Assembly (NCBI GenBank): GCA_012729755.1
Contig: JAAYCN010000109.1
Coordinates: 1 to 55,532, forward strand
Direction: 5' to 3'
DNA length: 55,532 bases
Source of the DNA: Chloroflexota bacterium
GTDB taxonomy: Bacteria > Chloroflexota > Anaerolineae > Anaerolineales > Anaerolineaceae
Shown here: piece by piece, positions 8,767 to 17,679 of the stretch
How positions within the stretch are numbered: position 1 is the stretch's first letter
How the letters are laid out: the number at the start of each line of letters is the position of its first letter
Notes under the pieces: model-generated
Told to the model about the DNA's origin: nothing
Seen by the model: the letters and a program-made list of their open reading frames with translations, nothing else
Databases searched by the model: none
Made by a program: the position numbers and the translations under genes

Positions 8767-10053
8767 TTATGCCTCCGACCTCGGGTAGACGTCCACAACG
8801 ATTTCCGCCGCTGCCCCCAGCGCGGCAGCCTGCGCGGCCTTCAACATCACGCTCACCATCTCGCCCGGTCTCACATAGCGCTCTGAGCGGCGTGTGATCT
8901 GATTTTGACCGTCGCTCACCTCCACCCAAACTGGCTCCTCGATCGGCTTGGTCACCCGCATTTGCAGCTTGACCTCACCAGCCTCAAGCGCGTTTCGGCT
9001 GATTTTATGCGGCACGACATATCTCACGTTTCGTCCCGCTTTGACCATTACGTAATCTGTCTCACGCTGTTTCTGTGTGCGCGCGAAATGAGCCGCGCCA
9101 ACGCCGGCCTCAAACCCTGCCTCGCTGACCCAATCCACCAGGTCATAAACATGCACGACGTTACCTGCGGCGAAAATTCCAGGCACGTTGGTCTGGAAGG
9201 TCTCATCGACATAGGGCCCACCGGTCACAGGGTCAAGCTTCACACCCGCTTTTTTCGAGAGTTCATTTTCCGGGATTAATCCCACCGACAGCAACAGGGT
9301 ATCACATGGGATCATTTCTTCAGAGCCTGGAATGAAATTGAAGTGGTCGTCAACTGCCACCGACTCAATTGCCTCAACCCGGTTTTTGCCCAACACCCGC
9401 TTCACGGTGTGATTGAGTTGCAGGGGAATGTCATAATCCTGCAGGCACTGCACATAATTCCGCGAAAGGCCTGACAGGTAGGGCATCAATTCCAACACGC
9501 GCTCAACGTGCGCGCCTTCGAAGGTCAGCCGCCGCGCCATAATCATGCCGATATCGCCAGATCCCAGAATGACCACTTCCTTGCCGGGCATGTATCCTTC
9601 CACATTCACCCAGCGCTGTGCTGTCCCAGCGGTAAACACGCCATTCGGGCGCATGCCCGGAATGCGGATCTGGGCGCGCGTGCGTTCGCGGCAACCCATT
9701 GCCAAGACGATCGCCCTTGCCTCGATCTCGATATAGCCGTGATCTTTGCTGGTCAGATAAATCCGCCGTTCAGGTGTAATGTCCATCACCATCGTGTTGA
9801 GCAGGATCTTCACGCCCGCCAATTTGACCAGATTGATAAAATGTTGCGCATACCCCGGCCCCGGCAGATCTTCCTTCAGAAGCTGCCCGCCGAAACCATT
9901 GTGGATGCACTGCAGCAGAATACCGCCCGGCTCCACGTCGCGTTCAATAATCAGGACGTCTTCAGCGCCAGCCTTCTTCGCTTCGAGGGCTGCCGCCAGC
10001 CCGCCCGGGCCGCTGCCAATGACCACCACATCATAAACTGACTTAAGCGACAT
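8767..10053 (-). CDS. FAD/NAD(P)-dependent oxidoreductase, GlpB-like partner
   Basis: About 428 residues. VVIGSGPGGLAAALEAKKAG near the start is an FAD-binding Rossmann motif, EVVILGSGDIGMIMARRL near residue 155 is the second nucleotide (NAD(P)H) fold, and GIFAAGNVVHVYD near 310 closes the FAD site. The segment LLQCIHNGFG resembles the region just after the FAD motif in related dehydrogenases. It lies between the GlpA-like and DUF1667 genes and probably passes electrons from glycerol 3-phosphate oxidation to another carrier. The ATG at 10053 follows GAGGGGGTGAAT; a GTG lies two codons upstream. It overlaps the preceding gene by 11 bases. Confidence 0.87.
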   Translation of the reverse strand: MSLKSVYDVVVIGSGPGGLAAALEAKKAGAEDVLIIERDVEPGGILLQCIHNGFGGQLLKEDLPGPGYAQHFINLVKLAGVKILLNTMVMDITPERRIYLTSKDHGYIEIEARAIVLAMGCRERTRAQIRIPGMRPNGVFTAGTAQRWVNVEGYMPGKEVVILGSGDIGMIMARRLTFEGAHVERVLELMPYLSGLSRNYVQCLQDYDIPLQLNHTVKRVLGKNRVEAIESVAVDDHFNFIPGSEEMIPCDTLLLSVGLIPENELSKKAGVKLDPVTGGPYVDETFQTNVPGIFAAGNVVHVYDLVDWVSEAGFEAGVGAAHFARTQKQRETDYVMVKAGRNVRYVVPHKISRNALEAGEVKLQMRVTKPIEEPVWVEVSDGQNQITRRSERYVRPGEMVSVMLKAAQAAALGAAAEIVVDVYPRSEA

Positions 10054-11539
10054 ATTCACCCCCTCTGGCTTTAGTCGTACGATAGAGATATTCTGAGCCT
10101 TTCCCGCGTTTGGTCACTTCCAGGGGACTCACCCCCGTCTCTCGTGCCAGAATATCCACAACCCGCGTCATGTCAAACCCGCCCTGACACCGACCCGTGC
10201 CTAACCAGGTGCGCCGCTTGATCGCGTCATACGTGCGCGCCGGGATCGGCGCGTGGATCTCAGCCAATATCTCCCCCTCCATCACATTCTCACAGCGACA
10301 GACGATGCGCCCGTAGCTCGGGTCTTTTTCTGTCAACGCCTTGCGCTCCTCATGAGAAAGGTGCGCGAAACGCGGTCTCGCCGGTCTGATCGGGTTCCAT
10401 TTTTTCTTAACCTTCAATGGTTCTCCCGCGTCCGCGAGCAGTCTGACAACCTCCTCAGCGATCGCCGGCGCCGAAGTCAAGCCTGGCGATTCTATTCCGC
10501 CCAGGTTGACGAACCCCTGCGCTTCCTTGGGGATTTCGATCACAAAATCGTTGTGATAGCCCAACATTGGGTCGCGGCTTGGGCCATTGCCAGTCGGGCG
10601 CAGGCCGACAAAACTGGCAATCACCGAGCGCAGCGAAAGCGACGGCACAAGCTTTTGCGCGCCGCTCCAGATTTCCTCACTGCCTTCTTTCGTCGATGAA
10701 GTGTCTTCTTTATCTGGCACCACGTTTGCGTTTGGCCCAACAATCGTGTTTTCATGCGTCGTGCTGGTCACCAGAACGCCTTTTCCCTTGGCGGTGGGCA
10801 CCGGGAAAAGCACATTAAACAGTTTGATCTCAGCGCGGTCAAACACAAAATATTCGCCTTTTCGCGCGGTGATAAAGAAATCTGGCCTCACGCCGGCCTT
10901 ATGCATCACCACGTCCGCGTAAATCCCTGCCGCGTTAATCACCCAGCGCGACCTGAACTCGCCTTGATTGGTGCGCACGCCAATGATGCGCCGGCCATCC
11001 CACAGGAAGTCTTCAAAAGCTGTGTTAAGCATGACTTTCGCGCCATTGATCACCGCGTTTTCAGCCGCCGCCACACACATCTGAAAGGGATCACACACAC
11101 CGCCGCTGGCTGCCCACAGCGCGCCGGAAACCTTCGGGTTGATACCAGGCTCCCGCCGGCGCATTTCTTCGCCGCTAATCAGCCGCATGTCAGGCACCGC
11201 GTTGCGCTTGCCCTGCGCGAGCAGCGTGTCCAGCATCGGCAGCTCCTCATCGCCGATCGCCACCACGTAATCTCCGCGGCGGTCGAAGCCAAAGCCCAAC
11301 TCAGCTGACAGCTCGTCGAACATCGCGCTGCCTCTCACGTTCATCTGCGCTTTGAGCGACCCCGGCAGCGGGTCATATCCCGCGTGAACAATCGCCGAAT
11401 TCGCGCAGGTTGATCCCATGCCGATATCCGCGTCCTTCTCAATCAGCAACACCTCGCCCTCATATCGCGAGAGCCAGCGGGCGATCATGCTCCCCACCAC
11501 TCCGCCGCCGATCACAATAAAATCATACACAATTGTCAT
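10043..11539 (-). CDS. glpA: FAD-dependent glycerol-3-phosphate dehydrogenase, GlpA-like, with C-terminal BFD-like domain
   Basis: 498 residues. IVIGGGVVGSMIARWLSRYE binds FAD, followed by the DAO-type oxidase domain with GSTCANSAIVHAGYDP. The C-terminal about 90 residues form a BFD-like [2Fe-2S] domain: VCRCENV, then GRCQGGFD, where the usual fourth cysteine (GGFC) is replaced by Asp, so cluster binding may be altered. It converts glycerol 3-phosphate to dihydroxyacetone phosphate. It heads the three-gene operon and diverges from glpK. CAGAGGA five bases before the ATG is the ribosome binding site. The gene symbol is by family resemblance; some members oxidise other 2-hydroxyacids. Confidence 0.85.
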   Translation of the reverse strand: MTIVYDFIVIGGGVVGSMIARWLSRYEGEVLLIEKDADIGMGSTCANSAIVHAGYDPLPGSLKAQMNVRGSAMFDELSAELGFGFDRRGDYVVAIGDEELPMLDTLLAQGKRNAVPDMRLISGEEMRRREPGINPKVSGALWAASGGVCDPFQMCVAAAENAVINGAKVMLNTAFEDFLWDGRRIIGVRTNQGEFRSRWVINAAGIYADVVMHKAGVRPDFFITARKGEYFVFDRAEIKLFNVLFPVPTAKGKGVLVTSTTHENTIVGPNANVVPDKEDTSSTKEGSEEIWSGAQKLVPSLSLRSVIASFVGLRPTGNGPSRDPMLGYHNDFVIEIPKEAQGFVNLGGIESPGLTSAPAIAEEVVRLLADAGEPLKVKKKWNPIRPARPRFAHLSHEERKALTEKDPSYGRIVCRCENVMEGEILAEIHAPIPARTYDAIKRRTWLGTGRCQGGFDMTRVVDILARETGVSPLEVTKRGKGSEYLYRTTKARGGEYVA

Positions 11540-11572
11540 AAATATCCTCTGTTAGCTGCCTTGCTCCGCCAA

Positions 11573-11607
11573 TTATAGCCAAGATACAGCGGAAGAGATG
11601 TTAAAAT
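11573..11607. promoter_or_regulatory. Divergent promoter region between glpA-like operon and glpK
   Basis: In the 102-bp spacer a TATAAT on the minus strand (11578-11573) faces the glpA-like gene and TAAAAT (11602-11607) faces glpK. No good -35 boxes are visible and no clear operator palindrome, so shared control is likely but the regulator is unknown. Confidence 0.45.
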
Positions 11608-11641
11608 AGAGAAAGAAATCGCAATCTGAGTGGAGGTCTCC

Positions 11642-13144
11642 TTGAAACGCTTCATCCTTTCCATCGACCAGGGCACAACCAGCACACGCTGCATTCTCTT
11701 TGACCACCAGGGTCAAATCGTCTCATCCAGCCAGAAAGAACACCAGCAGTACTATCCCAAGCCGGGTTGGGTTGAACACGATGCCATCGAGATCTGGGAA
11801 AACACCGTTGAATTGATTTATTCCGCGCTTGCCAAAGCCAACGCCAATGGCAGCGATCTCGCCGCGATCGGCATCACCAATCAGCGTGAAAGCACCCTGA
11901 TCTGGGATAAATCAACCGGCAAACCGCTCTGCCATGCAGTTGTCTGGCAAGATACGCGAACGGATGAACTGATCAACGCCCTTGCCAGAGACGGCGGGCT
12001 TGATCGCTTTCGCGCCAAAGTAGGTTTGCCGCTCTCCACATACTTCTCAGGCCCCAAGGTTCGCTGGCTGCTTGACCACCACGAAGGCTCACAACAGCGC
12101 GCTGAAAACAGCGAATTGCTCTTCGGCACGATCGACAGCTGGCTGATTTGGAACCTCACCGGCGGCAAACAAAACGGCCAACACCTCACCGACGTCACCA
12201 ACGCCTCGCGCACCATGCTCATGAACCTCTCCACGCTGGATTGGGACGCTGATATGCTCCGACAACTCAACATTCCCCGGACGATGCTGCCCGAGATCCG
12301 TTCTTCCAGTGAAATTTACGCCGAGTGCACGCTTCCCGAGCTGAATGGCGTGCCGATCGCCGGCGTTCTCGGCGACCAACAGGCTGCCTTGTTCGGTCAG
12401 ACCTGTTTTGAGCCCGGTGAAACCAAAAACACTTATGGCACAGGCTGTTTCATGTTGATGAACACCGGCACAGCCCCCATCCAGAGCAAACATGGCCTGC
12501 TCACCACGCTCGGCTACCAGGTCAAGGGCCATCCGGCGGTTTACGCGCTCGAAGGTTCTGTCGCCATCGCCGGCGCGCTCGTCCAGTGGCTGCGCGACAA
12601 TTTAAAACTGATCGCCAAATCCTCCGACATTGACATCCTCGCCAACACGGTTGAAGACAGCGGCGGCATCTATTTCGTTCCCGCCTTTTCCGGACTCTAT
12701 GCCCCATACTGGAAAAGTGACGCCCGCGGCGTAATTGTCGGTCTTACCCGCTATATCAACAGCGGGCACATGGCGCGCGCCGCGCTCGAAGCCACCGCCT
12801 ATCAGACCCGCGATGTGCTTAAAGCGATGAATCTCGACAGCGGTGTCGATCTTAAATCACTCCGGGTGGATGGCGGCATGGTTGTCAACCAGACTCTCAT
12901 GCAGTTCCAGTCAGACATTCTTGGCGTGGAAGTCATTCGGCCAAAAGTGGCTGAAACCACCGCTCTCGGCGCGGCTTACGCCGCCGGTCTCGCCACTGGT
13001 TTTTGGAGCAGTTCAGACGCTCTCAAAGCCAACTGGGCGGTCGCCCACACCTGGACACCCAGGATGCCTGCCGCGACGCGTGAAAAACTCTACGCGGGCT
13101 GGCAGAAGGCTGTCACCCGCACCTTTGATTGGGTCGAGCCTTAA
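11642..13144 (+). CDS. glpK: Glycerol kinase
   Basis: About 500 residues, the usual GlpK length. The FGGY kinase phosphate motif [13 protein letters not shown] is at the N-terminus, GWVEHDA and GITNQRES follow, and [13 protein letters not shown] and [10 protein letters not shown] lie in the C-terminal ATPase half. It phosphorylates glycerol with ATP in the cytoplasm, giving the substrate of the divergent dehydrogenase operon. I take the TTG at 11642, which follows TGGAGGTCTCC with good spacing; a GTG at 11630 would place the Shine-Dalgarno inside the gene. No glycerol facilitator gene is present in the window. Confidence 0.95.
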   Translation: MKRFILSIDQGTTSTRCILFDHQGQIVSSSQKEHQQYYPKPGWVEHDAIEIWENTVELIYSALAKANANGSDLAAIGITNQRESTLIWDKSTGKPLCHAVVWQDTRTDELINALARDGGLDRFRAKVGLPLSTYFSGPKVRWLLDHHEGSQQRAENSELLFGTIDSWLIWNLTGGKQNGQHLTDVTNASRTMLMNLSTLDWDADMLRQLNIPRTMLPEIRSSSEIYAECTLPELNGVPIAGVLGDQQAALFGQTCFEPGETKNTYGTGCFMLMNTGTAPIQSKHGLLTTLGYQVKGHPAVYALEGSVAIAGALVQWLRDNLKLIAKSSDIDILANTVEDSGGIYFVPAFSGLYAPYWKSDARGVIVGLTRYINSGHMARAALEATAYQTRDVLKAMNLDSGVDLKSLRVDGGMVVNQTLMQFQSDILGVEVIRPKVAETTALGAAYAAGLATGFWSSSDALKANWAVAHTWTPRMPAATREKLYAGWQKAVTRTFDWVEP

Positions 13145-13159
13145 GCGGTAATTCCTTTG

Positions 13160-13190
13160 ACACAGAGGCTTGAGCGCCTCTGTGTTTTTA
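13160..13190 (+). terminator. Rho-independent terminator of glpK
   Basis: Stem CACAGAGGC/GCCTCTGTG with a six-base loop, followed by TTTTTA. Confidence 0.9.
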
Positions 13191-13249
13191 TTCGGCGCGG
13201 CACGCAAATTGCACCACTCCTTTTTGACGACTTTATCGGGAAAGGAAGT

Positions 13250-14014
13250 ATGGATTCGCGCAAGTTCAAACGCTGGGCTATCTATGCCGTCTTGGCGGTT
13301 GCCAATATTTTGATTCTCGTTACCGCCTTTCGCGGCAACTTAGCCGTCAAATCGCCCGCCCAGGCTAAAAGCGTTCCAGCTGGTTCAACGAAAATCTATC
13401 TTCCCATCGTCTATCGCGCGCCTGATCCGCTTTCGATCCTTTCCAACTTTACAAGCTATCAGGAGCGTGAAGCCGACACCCAATTCCTGCATATCGTGGG
13501 TGAAGTGAAAAACCAGGATGGCTCAGGAATCACTGATATTAATATCGAAGCGCACCTCCTTGACAGGAAGGGAAACGAAGTCGGTTTCACGGTTGGCCAC
13601 CCAGCCCTGCCGGATGTGCCTGCCGGCGCCAAAACCTGTTTTCACCTGGTCTCAGAGTTGCCCGATGGCTACGACAGCTATGAATTGAAACTGGCCGGCT
13701 TCAAAACCCAGCCAGACTTACCGCAGATGGTGGATACTTACATCACCAACAGCCGTTTCGACAAAGATTTTGGCTGGTATGCCGTAAATGGCGTCGCCAC
13801 CTATCAAGCCGGCAAGATCAGCGGAGACGCTTCGGTCAGCGCCACTTTCTATGATCGCAAAGGGCGGGTGATCGGATGTGAACAAGCCTTCGCCGCTTTT
13901 CCAGATTCCGAGATTGCCGAGCCGGGCATATTCGCTTTCTATCTTATGTCCCCCAACGCTTCCAAAGTCGAAACGGTCTCCACCCTCGCTGTAACCTTCC
14001 CAAGCGCTCCCTAA
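13250..14014 (+). CDS. Exported FxLYD-like domain protein
   Basis: About 254 residues. A signal anchor (residues about 8-25) is followed by a linker with STKIYLPIVYR, an (Y)LPI motif like that ending the first protein of the window. FLHIVGEVKNQDGSGITDIN and the later 'LDRKGNEVG' fit an FxLYD-type beta-sandwich, which appears twice (the second near YDRKGRVIG). These domains occur in exported proteins with unknown binding roles. The ATG at 13250 follows GGAAAGGA; longer versions start inside the glpK terminator. It stands alone between glpK and degV. Confidence 0.65.
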   Translation: MDSRKFKRWAIYAVLAVANILILVTAFRGNLAVKSPAQAKSVPAGSTKIYLPIVYRAPDPLSILSNFTSYQEREADTQFLHIVGEVKNQDGSGITDINIEAHLLDRKGNEVGFTVGHPALPDVPAGAKTCFHLVSELPDGYDSYELKLAGFKTQPDLPQMVDTYITNSRFDKDFGWYAVNGVATYQAGKISGDASVSATFYDRKGRVIGCEQAFAAFPDSEIAEPGIFAFYLMSPNASKVETVSTLAVTFPSAP

Positions 14015-14111
14015 AGGACCGCTGATTTCTCCTGATCGCTGATTCGTATTTTTTTTGTTGCGTCTTTTTTTTCGTTAATCGACAACCACACCTTTCTCAT
14101 CTACACGTTGA

Positions 14112-14142
14112 TTGACAACTTCTTCACCCTTTATGCTATACT
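14112..14142 (+). promoter_or_regulatory. Promoter of the DegV gene
   Basis: TTGACA (14112-14117) and an extended -10, TGCTATACT (hexamer 14137-14142), with a 19-bp spacer; the TG of the extended -10 may offset the long spacer. Confidence 0.65.
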
Positions 14143-14174
14143 GTTTTTACAACTATTCTTCGCGAAAGGTAATC

Positions 14175-15023
14175 ATGGGAAAAGTTAATATCATTACCGA
14201 TTCTTCCGCCTATCTGCCAAAAGATATTGCCAAACAGTACAATGTACGCGTTGTTCCCCTCACCCTTCATTGGGGTGGCGCATCTTATTATGATGGCGTC
14301 GACATCGAAGCTGAAGAGTTCTACGAACGTCTTTCCACCTCCAAATCCATCCCTACCACCAGTCAGGTCACCATTGGCCAGTTTCACGACGTCTTTGAGC
14401 CGCTGGTCAAAGCCGGTGAGGACGTGCTCTGTCTCGCCATGTCCTACGACATCTCAGCCACTTACAATTCCGCCGTTCAGGCCGCCGAAATGCTCGGCAA
14501 TCCCCCCAATTTGGTCGTCATCGACACCCGCCTGATCTCCATGGCGCTCTCACTGATGGTCATTCAGGTTGCCCGCGCGGCCGAACAAGGCGCCAGGCTT
14601 CCCGAACTCCAGGAGCTCGTCAAAGACCTTTACCCGCGCATTGGCGTCTACTTCACGGTCAATACGCTTGAATACCTGCATAGAGGCGGACGTATCAATT
14701 CCGCCAAACGTTTGTTAGGCTCTGCGCTCAACCTCAAACCCATCATGGAGATTCGCGATGGCAAAATTGAGTTGGTTGAGAGCGTAATTTCTTCGAAAAA
14801 AGCCACCCTCCGTATGATCGACCTGATCGAAAAATCCATCGATGGGCGTTCGCCCGTGCGGCTTGGCCCCTTCCACGCCCTGGCTTTTGACCGTATGGTT
14901 GAAATGGAAAAAATCGCCATCGAACGCTTCCACCCGGTAGAGATATTCCGCTCAGCGGTCAGCCCGGTCATCGGCTCCCACACCGGGCCCGGCACGCTCA
15001 GCATGGCTTATTTAGCAGGCTGA
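14175..15023 (+). CDS. DegV family fatty-acid-binding protein
   Basis: 282 residues, normal DegV size. IITDSSAYLPKDIAKQYNV at the N-terminus, TTSQVTIGQF near 60 and SYDISATYNSAVQAA near 95 are DegV signatures; LEYLHRGGRI near 174 is also conserved. Such proteins bind fatty acids (FakB in Firmicutes hands them to the FakA kinase); no fakA lies in the window. The ATG at 14175 follows AAAGG at good spacing. It has its own promoter and terminator. Confidence 0.92.
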   Translation: MGKVNIITDSSAYLPKDIAKQYNVRVVPLTLHWGGASYYDGVDIEAEEFYERLSTSKSIPTTSQVTIGQFHDVFEPLVKAGEDVLCLAMSYDISATYNSAVQAAEMLGNPPNLVVIDTRLISMALSLMVIQVARAAEQGARLPELQELVKDLYPRIGVYFTVNTLEYLHRGGRINSAKRLLGSALNLKPIMEIRDGKIELVESVISSKKATLRMIDLIEKSIDGRSPVRLGPFHALAFDRMVEMEKIAIERFHPVEIFRSAVSPVIGSHTGPGTLSMAYLAG

Positions 15024-15047
15024 ACAACAAAAGCATGAACAGCACAG

Positions 15048-15082
15048 AACCCCGCGAGTTCTTGCGGGGTTCTGGTATTTAA
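15048..15082 (+). terminator. Rho-independent terminator of the DegV gene
   Basis: Stem GAACCCCGC/GCGGGGTTC followed by a T-rich tail (TGGTATTT). Confidence 0.8.
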
Positions 15083-15222
15083 AGCACAGCCTTCTGCGCC
15101 GGCTATCGACTACTGAGCCAGGATGACTTCCAAGTTCACAGGTTGTTCTTGTTGACCATCAACATTAATCAGCTCCGCCCGTGATATCATTCATCCATCC
15201 ACTTAGCCAAACGAGGTAGCCC

Positions 15223-17595
15223 ATGCCCCTGACTGACCAAACAGCCCATCAGATCGTCTCCCAACTGACCCTTGCCGAAAGAGCCTCCCTGTGCAGCGGG
15301 GCTGACTTTTGGCATACCAAAGCGATTGAGCGTGTTAACTTGCCTGCCGTGATGATGTCCGACGGGCCACATGGCTTGAGGGTCATGCGCGTTCAGGACG
15401 AATTCGCCCAGCTGGAAGGCAGCCAACCGGCGACCTGCTTCCCCGCGGCCTGCGCGACCGCTGCCAGCTTCGATCGCGACCTGCTCAGGCAAATCGGCGA
15501 GGCGATCGCCCAAGAAGCCCAGGCGGAGAATCTGGCGGTCGTGCTCGGGCCCGGCGTCAACATTAAGCGCCATCCGCTCTGCGGACGCAACTTTGAATAT
15601 TTCAGTGAAGATCCTTTCCTCGCCGGCGAGCTTGGTTCTGCAATGGTCGATGGCATCCAAAGCCAGGGCATTGGCGCCAGCCTGAAACACTACGCCGCCA
15701 ACAATCAGGAACGCGGCCGCTTAGTTAACGACTCCGAGATTGATGAACGCGCCTTGCGCGAAATTTACCTTTCCGCCTTCGAGAAAATTGTCAAAAAATC
15801 TCAACCCTGGACTGTGATGTGCTGTTACAACCGCGTCAATGGTGTCTATGGAAGCCAAAACAAACGCCTGCTGAACGATATTCTGCGCGATGAATGGGGC
15901 TTTCAGGGCTTGGTCGTCTCAGATTGGGGCGCGGTCAGTGACCGTGTCGCCGGCGTCAGCGCTGGTCTGGACCTTGAGATGCCCTATATTTCAGATGACA
16001 ACGACCAGGCTGTGCTCAAAGCGGTTAAAAAAGGCCTGTTATCTGAACAGCAGCTCACCACGGCTGCTGAACGCGTTGTCGAACTCGTTTTGAAGCATCT
16101 CAGCAGCAAAACCTCTGTCATCATCAACCAGACTGACCACAATGGGCTCGCTCGCGAGGCCGCCGTCAGGTCCGCTGTCCTGCTCAAGAATGAGGGGCGT
16201 CTGCTGCCCATTAAACCATCTCAATCCGTCGCGCTCATTGGCCAATTCGCCGTCCAACCGCGTTATCAGGGCGCGGGCAGCAGTCAGATCAACCCCACCA
16301 TGCTCGACAACCCCCTTGAAGCGTTCCGGGAAGCTGGCTATAAAGTGAGCTATGCACAGGGTTACGATCTCACCTCCCCCAAACCCGCCGAGAACCTGAT
16401 TAAAGAATCTGAAGCTCTTGCCCAGTCCAGCGACCTGGCTGTTGTCTTCGCTGGCCTGCCGCCAGAAGATGAAAGCGAAGGCTTCGACCGCAAGAACCTG
16501 TCCATGCCCGCCGCTCACAACGAGCTGATCAGCCGTGTCGCCGCGGCGAATGCCAACACAGTGGTTGTGCTAATGTGCGGCGCGCCGGTGGAACTGCCCT
16601 GGCGTGATCAGGTCAAGTCCATTCTGCTCGTTTACCTGGGCGGACAGGCAGTCGGACACGCCAGCGTCGACCTGCTTACCGGTCAGGTCTCGCCCTCCGG
16701 CAAGCTGCCCGAAACCTGGCCGCTCACCCTCGCGGACACACCCGCGGTCAATCATTTTGGCGACCGCGCTGCCACCCAATATCGCGAAAGCATTTTTGCA
16801 GGCTACCGCTGGTATGACACCGCCCGGCGTGAGGTGGCCTACCCCTTTGGGCATGGGCTTTCTTATACTGATTTTCAATACGAAAACCTCGTTCTCACCG
16901 TTCTCACTGATCAGGTCAAAGTCGACCTTCAAGTGACCAATACCGGTCAGGTTGCCGGTTCTGAGGTGGTCCAGCTCTATGTCAGCCCGATCAATTCGCA
17001 GGTTTATCGCGCCGAAAAAGAACTCAAAGGCTTCGAAAAAATCCATTTGCTCCCGGGCGAGACAAAACAGGTTCAATTCACCCTCAACCAGCGTGCTTTT
17101 TCCTATTACGATGTCGGTCTCAAGAACTGGAATGTCGAACCGCTTTCCTACCGCATTTCGGTTGGCGGCTCCAGTCGCGACCTCCGGTTATCAGCCGAAG
17201 TCAACCCGCAGATGATCGGCGTCGCACCCAGCCGCGTTGCCCTGGCCTTCGCGCCAGTCTATGCCTCCCTGCCCCAAACCGGTTCGCTCGACATCAGCCA
17301 GTCAGACTTCTTCACCATCTGGCATGGCGCCATACCTTCCGGCCGCGTCTGGCCATTCACGATCGATAGCCCCATCGGCGACCTCAAACATTCAATTATC
17401 GGCCGGGCCATCCTCAACATCATGATCAAAGAGCAGGAAAAAAAGATGCCGCCCGAAGAAGTTCGCGCCATGCTCGAACAGGGCGCCTTCGACTACCCCC
17501 TGCGCTTTGTGCCCATGCAGGCCAGCCTCAGCCGCAGGGCAATCAGCTGGCTGATCAAATTACTCAACTTTCCGCTCTTCAGCCGCGATATGTAA
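15223..17595 (+). CDS. Beta-glucosidase-type glycoside hydrolase, GH3
   Basis: 790 residues. KHYAANNQERGR (near 157) and GLVVSDWGAV carry the GH3 active site; Asp234 is the expected nucleophile. The second domain contains LLKNEGRLLPI and GAGSSQINP, and YPFGHGLSYTDF leads into a fibronectin III-like domain (about 550-660). About 130 extra C-terminal residues after that domain, rich in charged helices, are unusual for the family. There is no signal peptide, so it acts in the cytoplasm on imported glucosides. GAGG lies before the ATG. Exact substrate cannot be told from sequence. Confidence 0.9.
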   Translation: MPLTDQTAHQIVSQLTLAERASLCSGADFWHTKAIERVNLPAVMMSDGPHGLRVMRVQDEFAQLEGSQPATCFPAACATAASFDRDLLRQIGEAIAQEAQAENLAVVLGPGVNIKRHPLCGRNFEYFSEDPFLAGELGSAMVDGIQSQGIGASLKHYAANNQERGRLVNDSEIDERALREIYLSAFEKIVKKSQPWTVMCCYNRVNGVYGSQNKRLLNDILRDEWGFQGLVVSDWGAVSDRVAGVSAGLDLEMPYISDDNDQAVLKAVKKGLLSEQQLTTAAERVVELVLKHLSSKTSVIINQTDHNGLAREAAVRSAVLLKNEGRLLPIKPSQSVALIGQFAVQPRYQGAGSSQINPTMLDNPLEAFREAGYKVSYAQGYDLTSPKPAENLIKESEALAQSSDLAVVFAGLPPEDESEGFDRKNLSMPAAHNELISRVAAANANTVVVLMCGAPVELPWRDQVKSILLVYLGGQAVGHASVDLLTGQVSPSGKLPETWPLTLADTPAVNHFGDRAATQYRESIFAGYRWYDTARREVAYPFGHGLSYTDFQYENLVLTVLTDQVKVDLQVTNTGQVAGSEVVQLYVSPINSQVYRAEKELKGFEKIHLLPGETKQVQFTLNQRAFSYYDVGLKNWNVEPLSYRISVGGSSRDLRLSAEVNPQMIGVAPSRVALAFAPVYASLPQTGSLDISQSDFFTIWHGAIPSGRVWPFTIDSPIGDLKHSIIGRAILNIMIKEQEKKMPPEEVRAMLEQGAFDYPLRFVPMQASLSRRAISWLIKLLNFPLFSRDM

Positions 17596-17615
17596 ATGTC
17601 TCAGCTGATAGAACT

Positions 17616-17653
17616 AAAAGCCTGCTCCTGATTAAAACCAGAAGCAGGCTTAA
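17616..17653. terminator. Bidirectional terminator between GH3 gene and serpin gene
   Basis: Hairpin AAGCCTGCT (17618-17626) with AGCAGGCTT (17643-17651), interior CCTGATTAAAACCAGA, with A/T tracts on both sides. It serves two convergent genes. Confidence 0.75.
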
Positions 17654-17679
17654 GTCATTTTAAATTGTTCACGATTCGC

